Below, piece by piece: positions 60,106 through 64,000 of a DNA stretch of 64,000 nt. Source of the DNA: Fagopyrum homotropicum (taxonomy: Eukaryota > Streptophyta > Magnoliopsida > Caryophyllales > Polygonaceae); the NCBI GenBank assembly GCA_033239125.1, contig BSWB01000001.1:136506981-136570980 (forward strand). The letters are read 5' to 3'. The notes beneath the pieces were generated by a model. The model had not been told where the DNA came from and made no database searches. It worked only from the letters and a program-made list of their open reading frames with translations. Numbering within the stretch: position 1 is the stretch's first letter; every line of letters starts with the position of its first letter. The translations under genes and the position numbers were made by a program.

Positions 60106-61343
60106 TAAATATATATGTATGTATATATGTGTATCCGTATGTGTACGCGACAGTCATAACTCCTATATATAGGTTCACCAAACCGCTTTTACTAATCTTC
60201 CGCTATTCGAAATTACAATAGTACCTATATATCCTATATATATATATATTCCGAATCTGTTATTCATACATACTTGCATCCACACACGTTCCTCCCCTAT
60301 TTTAACATCGTACTCGTATATTATACGCACACTTACGTCTTTTATACATATAAATTCCTACATATAATTACGGATAAGAACATCCCTAAACTATATATAT
60401 ATATATATGTACTGCAGGTGGAAGAAGGTCGGAGAGCCGGCTTACCGGTACTGCGATCCGGCGAGCACTGGCGTCAGGAGGCTGCAGCAGTTGGCGGTGG
60501 TGGCGAGCTCCGGGAATCGGCCGGACTGGAGGCGTGCAGGAGGCCGACTGGGGCGCGGCGCGGCTGCAGCAATTGGCGGTTACGATCCTTGCTCGAAATA
60601 GAAGCAACAGAAAAGAGGGAGGCGGAAGGAAGGTGAAGGAGGAGGCGTCTCACCTGGCGGCTATCGGTGGTCGCGGCGGACGGTGGCGATGCGTCGGCTC
60701 TGGTGGCAACGAAGCGAAGTAGCGGACGGTGGCGATGCGTCGAATTCTGAGAGGCCGGAGGGGTAAGTTTCGAACAGAGAAGGCGGAAGGAAGGAGAGGG
60801 ATGCAGGGTGCTTACCGGGCTTGACGGGAGGCGGCGCAGGGCTCGGCGGCTGCTCGGCGGCTGCTCGGCGGCGGTCCCGATTGGTTGCTGTGCGTTTTTG
60901 CAAGAGGAAGGAAGGGCATGCGAGGCGTGAGAAGGGAGAAGCGTGAGAGGCGTGAGTTGCAGGATTAGATTTAGGTTAAAAATCTTAATTAGGGTTAGGT
61001 TTAATTAGGAGTTAATTAATGGGCTTAGAAAAGTGGGCTGGGCCTATCAGCGGTTTAAATCTCGTCTCTCCCTTTACACATGATCCGTAACTCGTTAATT
61101 GAGTGCGAAAGATTACAAAAATTACGGAATTAAATTCCGTGTTTTATAACTTATTATTATTATTCTTATTTTATCGTACTTAAATTATTTCCGGTCATTT
61201 AATTTATCATTTTATGTGAATCTAAGTTACATAAAATGATAGAATTAAACTCTTTTTATTTTACTTATTTATTTATTTACGATTGTCGCGTCGGACTTTG
61301 GTTAATTTCAATTTACCGGAACTTAAAATTTTCGGTTATTACA
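58886..61343 (-). repeat. 3' LTR of the second chromovirus, 2458 bp
   Basis: TGTAACACCCC to GGTTATTACA. It is recognisably the same LTR but clearly diverged from the pair at 43679/51655, for example through the middle at 60000-60900, so it represents a different sublineage. It contains (TA)n tracts at about 60086-60110 and 60392-60408. Confidence 0.93.
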
Positions 61344-61554
61344 TCAGTGCCCCCTTAAAAGAAGTTTCGTCCCGAAACTTAGATTGTTTCCCCTTACTCG
61401 CACATTTCTTTCGGTATATTTAATTTTCTCGACATTCCGTTTTCTATCACGCAACTACTCAAGCATCAACAGACAAGTAGCACAAAAACAGAAACACTCA
61501 AATCCATATAACAACCTGAAAAGTCAAACAACACAACATCCGAGTACTAACTCG

Positions 61555-64000
61555 TCAAACAGAAGTAATCTCTAACCCAGCGAAGAACTCGGGATAGTTA
61601 CGTCTAATACTCTCCTCAGTCTCCCAAGTGGCCTCATCAGCTCCTCTCCTAGACCACTGGATCCTCAGCATAGGTATCTCCTTGGATCGCAGACGTCGGG
61701 TACTGCGTTCCAAGACAGCTACTGGGTACTCTACAAATGTATGGTCAGGCTCAACTGTCAGATCTTCATGGCTGATGACGTGTCTCGGATCCGGAATGTA
61801 CTCTCTCAACTGAGATACATGAAAGACCGGATGGACACTCTCTAGTCTCGGTGGTAATGCTAGTCGGTAGGCCACCTCCCCAACTCTCTCCAGGATCTCA
61901 AAAGGTCCGACATATCGGGGACTCAGCTTTCCCTTAATGCCGAAACGCCTGACTCCTCTCGTGGGTGACACTCTCAACCACACCTGAGCACCCACCCTAA
62001 ACTCCAAAGGTCGACGCCTCTTGTCGGCGTAGGACTTCTGACGACTCTGAGCTGCTAACATTCGCTCTCGGACTAGGGCAATCCGAGCGATGTCATCCTG
62101 TACCTGATCTGGAGCTACTCCATCAACTCTGCTAGGCTCATCCCAACATAAGGGTGTACGACATCTCCGCCCGTACAAAGCCTCATAAGGAGCCATCCCA
62201 ATAGATGCGTGCCAGCTATTGTTATACGAAAACTCTACCAGTGGAAGATGATCTGGCCATACCTGTCCCCAATCAAGTACACACGCCCGAAGCATGTCCT
62301 CTAAGGTCTGAATGGTCCTCTCAGACTGCCCGTCTGTCTGTGGGTGATAGGCGGTAGTGAAGTGGAGACTCGTCCCCAAGGCAGTATGTACCTGCTGCCA
62401 AAATCTCGAGGTAAAACGTCCATCTCTGTCAGAGACGATAGTCCTCGGTACTCCATGGAATCTCACAATGTGCCTGGTGAACTCCTCAGCCAGACGACTC
62501 ACCGGCCACGTTTCCTTAATCGGAATGAAACGTGCGGTCTTCGTCAGGCGGTCTACCACTACCCAAATAGCATCAAATCCTCTGCTGAGTCTCAAACCAG
62601 TGACAAAATCCATAGATATATCCTCCCACTTCCACTGTGGTACTGGAAGTGGGTGGAGCTCTCCTCCAGACCTACGGTGCTCAATCTTGACCTGCTGGCA
62701 GGTCGCGCACTGAGCTACATATCGAGTCACATCGGGCTTCAACCCACCCCACCAGAAGGACCGTCTCACATCCTTGTACATCTTACTCGCTCCAGGATGT
62801 ACTGAGTATGGGGTAGCATGAGCCTCACCTAGTATCCTCTGTCTCAACTCACTGTCTGACGGTACACAAACGCGATCCTGACGTCTCATCACTCCATCTG
62901 CACCAATAGTAAACTGTGGGGCCTCATCTCGAGACATCCTGTCCCGGATCCGGATCAAAGTGGGGCAAGTCTCCTGCTTCTGTCGGATCTCATCCAACAG
63001 ATCAGGAAGTAACTCCATGGTAGACAACTGGCCATCGGTATCGGGAAACTGAACCTCTATCTCCAACCAAGCCAAGTCCCTCTGCAACTGTGGCTGTACT
63101 GTCAACCGGGCTATCGCTCTCTCTCTAGGCGTCTTCCGGCTCAAAGCATCAGCTACCACATTCGCCTTTCCGGGATGGTAAAGGATCTCAAGGTCGAAGT
63201 CCTTGATCAACTCTAACCACCGCCTCTGGCGGTTATTCAACTCTCTCTGAGTGAATATGTACTTCAGACTCTTGTGGTCTGTAAAGATCTGACATGTCGC
63301 CCCATAGAGATAGTGACGCCAGATCTTAAGAGCATGGACTACTGCAGCCAACTCTAAATCATGTGTGGGGTAGTTCTCCTCATACGTCTTCAGCTGTCGG
63401 GACGCATAGGCTATGACCTTACCCCTCTGCATCAAGACACACCCCAAGCCTAGCTTGGATGCATCACTGTATACCACAAAGTCATCAATACCCTCAGGCT
63501 GTGCTAAAATTGGAGCGGACGTCAATCTCCTCTTCAGCTCCTCAAAACTCTGCTGACACGGCTCAGACCAGACAAACCGAGTGGTCTTCCTCAGAAGACA
63601 AGTAAGTGGTCGGGCAATCAAAGAGAACCCTTCCACAAACCGGCGGTAGTAACCTGCTAGACCCAAAAAGCTGCGAACCTCCTTAACATTCTTAGGAGGT
63701 TGCCAAGAAGATACTGACTCGATCTTCGCCGGATCGACCTTAATGCCCTCAGCAGTCACCACGTGTCCTAAGAAAGCCACCTCTGACATCCAAAACTCAC
63801 ACTTGGATAGCTTAGCATACAGCTGGCTATCCTGTAGAATCTGCAGTACTGTCCTCAAGTGTCCGGCATGCTCCTCCCGACTCTTAGAGTAGACTAGGAT
63901 GTCGTCAATGAAGACCACTACAAACTGGTCTAAGAAGTCGATGAATATTCCATTCATCAACTCCATGAACACTGCTGGTGCATTAGTGAGCCCGAATGGC
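61555..64000 (-). CDS. Chromovirus pol (RT, RNase H, integrase, chromodomain), partial, open frame
   Basis: The frame is open from the window edge to TGA at 61555, more than 810 codons with no stop. Counting from the first Met in the window: reverse transcriptase end with FIDD at about 21-24; RNase H with Asp in SDASK (about 169), Glu in LELAAV, Asp in TDHKSL and VADALS; integrase with a His/Cys knuckle (about 385-425, CATC) and the Asp, Asp, Glu core (about 455, 515 and 551); the MAPYEALYGRRCR region; and a chromodomain near 755-800. All catalytic residues I can check are present. Where it overlaps the copy at 46447, six of that copy's stops are sense codons here. This element may be autonomous, but its gag and 5' LTR are not visible. 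Confidence 0.93.
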   Translation of the reverse strand, partial: PFGLTNAPAVFMELMNGIFIDFLDQFVVVFIDDILVYSKSREEHAGHLRTVLQILQDSQLYAKLSKCEFWMSEVAFLGHVVTAEGIKVDPAKIESVSSWQPPKNVKEVRSFLGLAGYYRRFVEGFSLIARPLTCLLRKTTRFVWSEPCQQSFEELKRRLTSAPILAQPEGIDDFVVYSDASKLGLGCVLMQRGKVIAYASRQLKTYEENYPTHDLELAAVVHALKIWRHYLYGATCQIFTDHKSLKYIFTQRELNNRQRRWLELIKDFDLEILYHPGKANVVADALSRKTPRERAIARLTVQPQLQRDLAWLEIEVQFPDTDGQLSTMELLPDLLDEIRQKQETCPTLIRIRDRMSRDEAPQFTIGADGVMRRQDRVCVPSDSELRQRILGEAHATPYSVHPGASKMYKDVRRSFWWGGLKPDVTRYVAQCATCQQVKIEHRRSGGELHPLPVPQWKWEDISMDFVTGLRLSRGFDAIWVVVDRLTKTARFIPIKETWPVSRLAEEFTRHIVRFHGVPRTIVSDRDGRFTSRFWQQVHTALGTSLHFTTAYHPQTDGQSERTIQTLEDMLRACVLDWGQVWPDHLPLVEFSYNNSWHASIGMAPYEALYGRRCRTPLCWDEPSRVDGVAPDQVQDDIARIALVRERMLAAQSRQKSYADKRRRPLEFRVGAQVWLRVSPTRGVRRFGIKGKLSPRYVGPFEILERVGEVAYRLALPPRLESVHPVFHVSQLREYIPDPRHVISHEDLTVEPDHTFVEYPVAVLERSTRRLRSKEIPMLRIQWSRRGADEATWETEESIRRNYPEFFAGLEITSV

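Larger units (their letters stand above)
58886..64000 (-). mobile_element. Second chromovirus of the same family, runs off the right edge
   Basis: The left (3') LTR is 58886-61343. The pol gene follows and continues past 64000. It has the same orientation, termini and coding sequence as the element at 43679-54223. The 5 bases before the LTR are AGATG, the likely target duplication, whose partner is outside the window. Confidence 0.93.

Noticed and set aside
62344..62805. Plus-strand frame of 153 codons
   Set aside because: It is antisense shadow of the chromovirus integrase. The same frame appears opposite the other copy at 47255-47614.

Overview
The window is nuclear DNA from a flowering plant, most likely a dicot. 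It is AT-rich and repeat-dominated, with short GT-AG introns, plant LTR retrotransposons, a plant L1-type LINE, Tourist-like MITEs, Helitrons and a fragment of a WRKY group IId gene. I cannot name the species. No bacterial features, CRISPR arrays, rRNA genes or complete tRNA genes were seen.

Only two host genes look intact. At 32121-34646 (minus strand) is a nine-exon gene for plastid histidinol-phosphate aminotransferase (HISN6), 408 codons, with one GC-AG intron. At 7718-8043 (minus strand) is a compact two-exon gene for a 78-residue protein that I do not recognise. Two broken host genes are also present. One is a copy of the HISN6 5' end at 24813-26012 that has lost its start codon. The other is a WRKY group IId fragment at 58409-58885 that ends exactly where a retrotransposon begins.

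The rest is mobile DNA, much of it nested. One chromovirus-type Ty3/Gypsy family (LTRs about 2.5-2.7 kb) supplies seven LTR copies: 1-1528, a solo LTR at 11464-15607, a solo LTR at 21763-24450, a fragment at 38472-39146, the two LTRs of a complete element at 43679-54223, and the left LTR of an element running off the right edge (58886-64000). A LINE fills 9599-19770. It is interrupted by one chromovirus solo LTR, which is itself interrupted by a Copia-type solo LTR at 14158-15566. All three insertions show target-site duplications. A second Gypsy family (Athila/Tat-like) is present as a 3' LTR at 2602-4385 and a solo LTR at 26728-28480.

From 37467 to 55411 two Helitrons appear to be nested, and the complete chromovirus sits inside the inner one. 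From 55961 to 57648 two terminal-inverted-repeat elements are embedded in long (TA)n arrays. Smaller elements include two Tourist-like MITEs (6560-7289), a Mutator-like MITE with a 9-bp target duplication (30642-31577), a hAT-like element (35006-36373) and another Tourist-like MITE (36418-36788). Tandem arrays occur at 5620-6510 (about 90-bp unit) and 29600-30540 (about 300-bp unit).

The most striking observations are these. The gag-pol of the complete chromovirus keeps one reading frame over 1647 codons but carries 13 stop codons, all TAG or TGA. There is an intact, unrecognised small spliced gene. The Copia-type LTR holds three tandem hairpins with changing stems and a constant loop. Helitrons and TA-array-targeting elements are nested.
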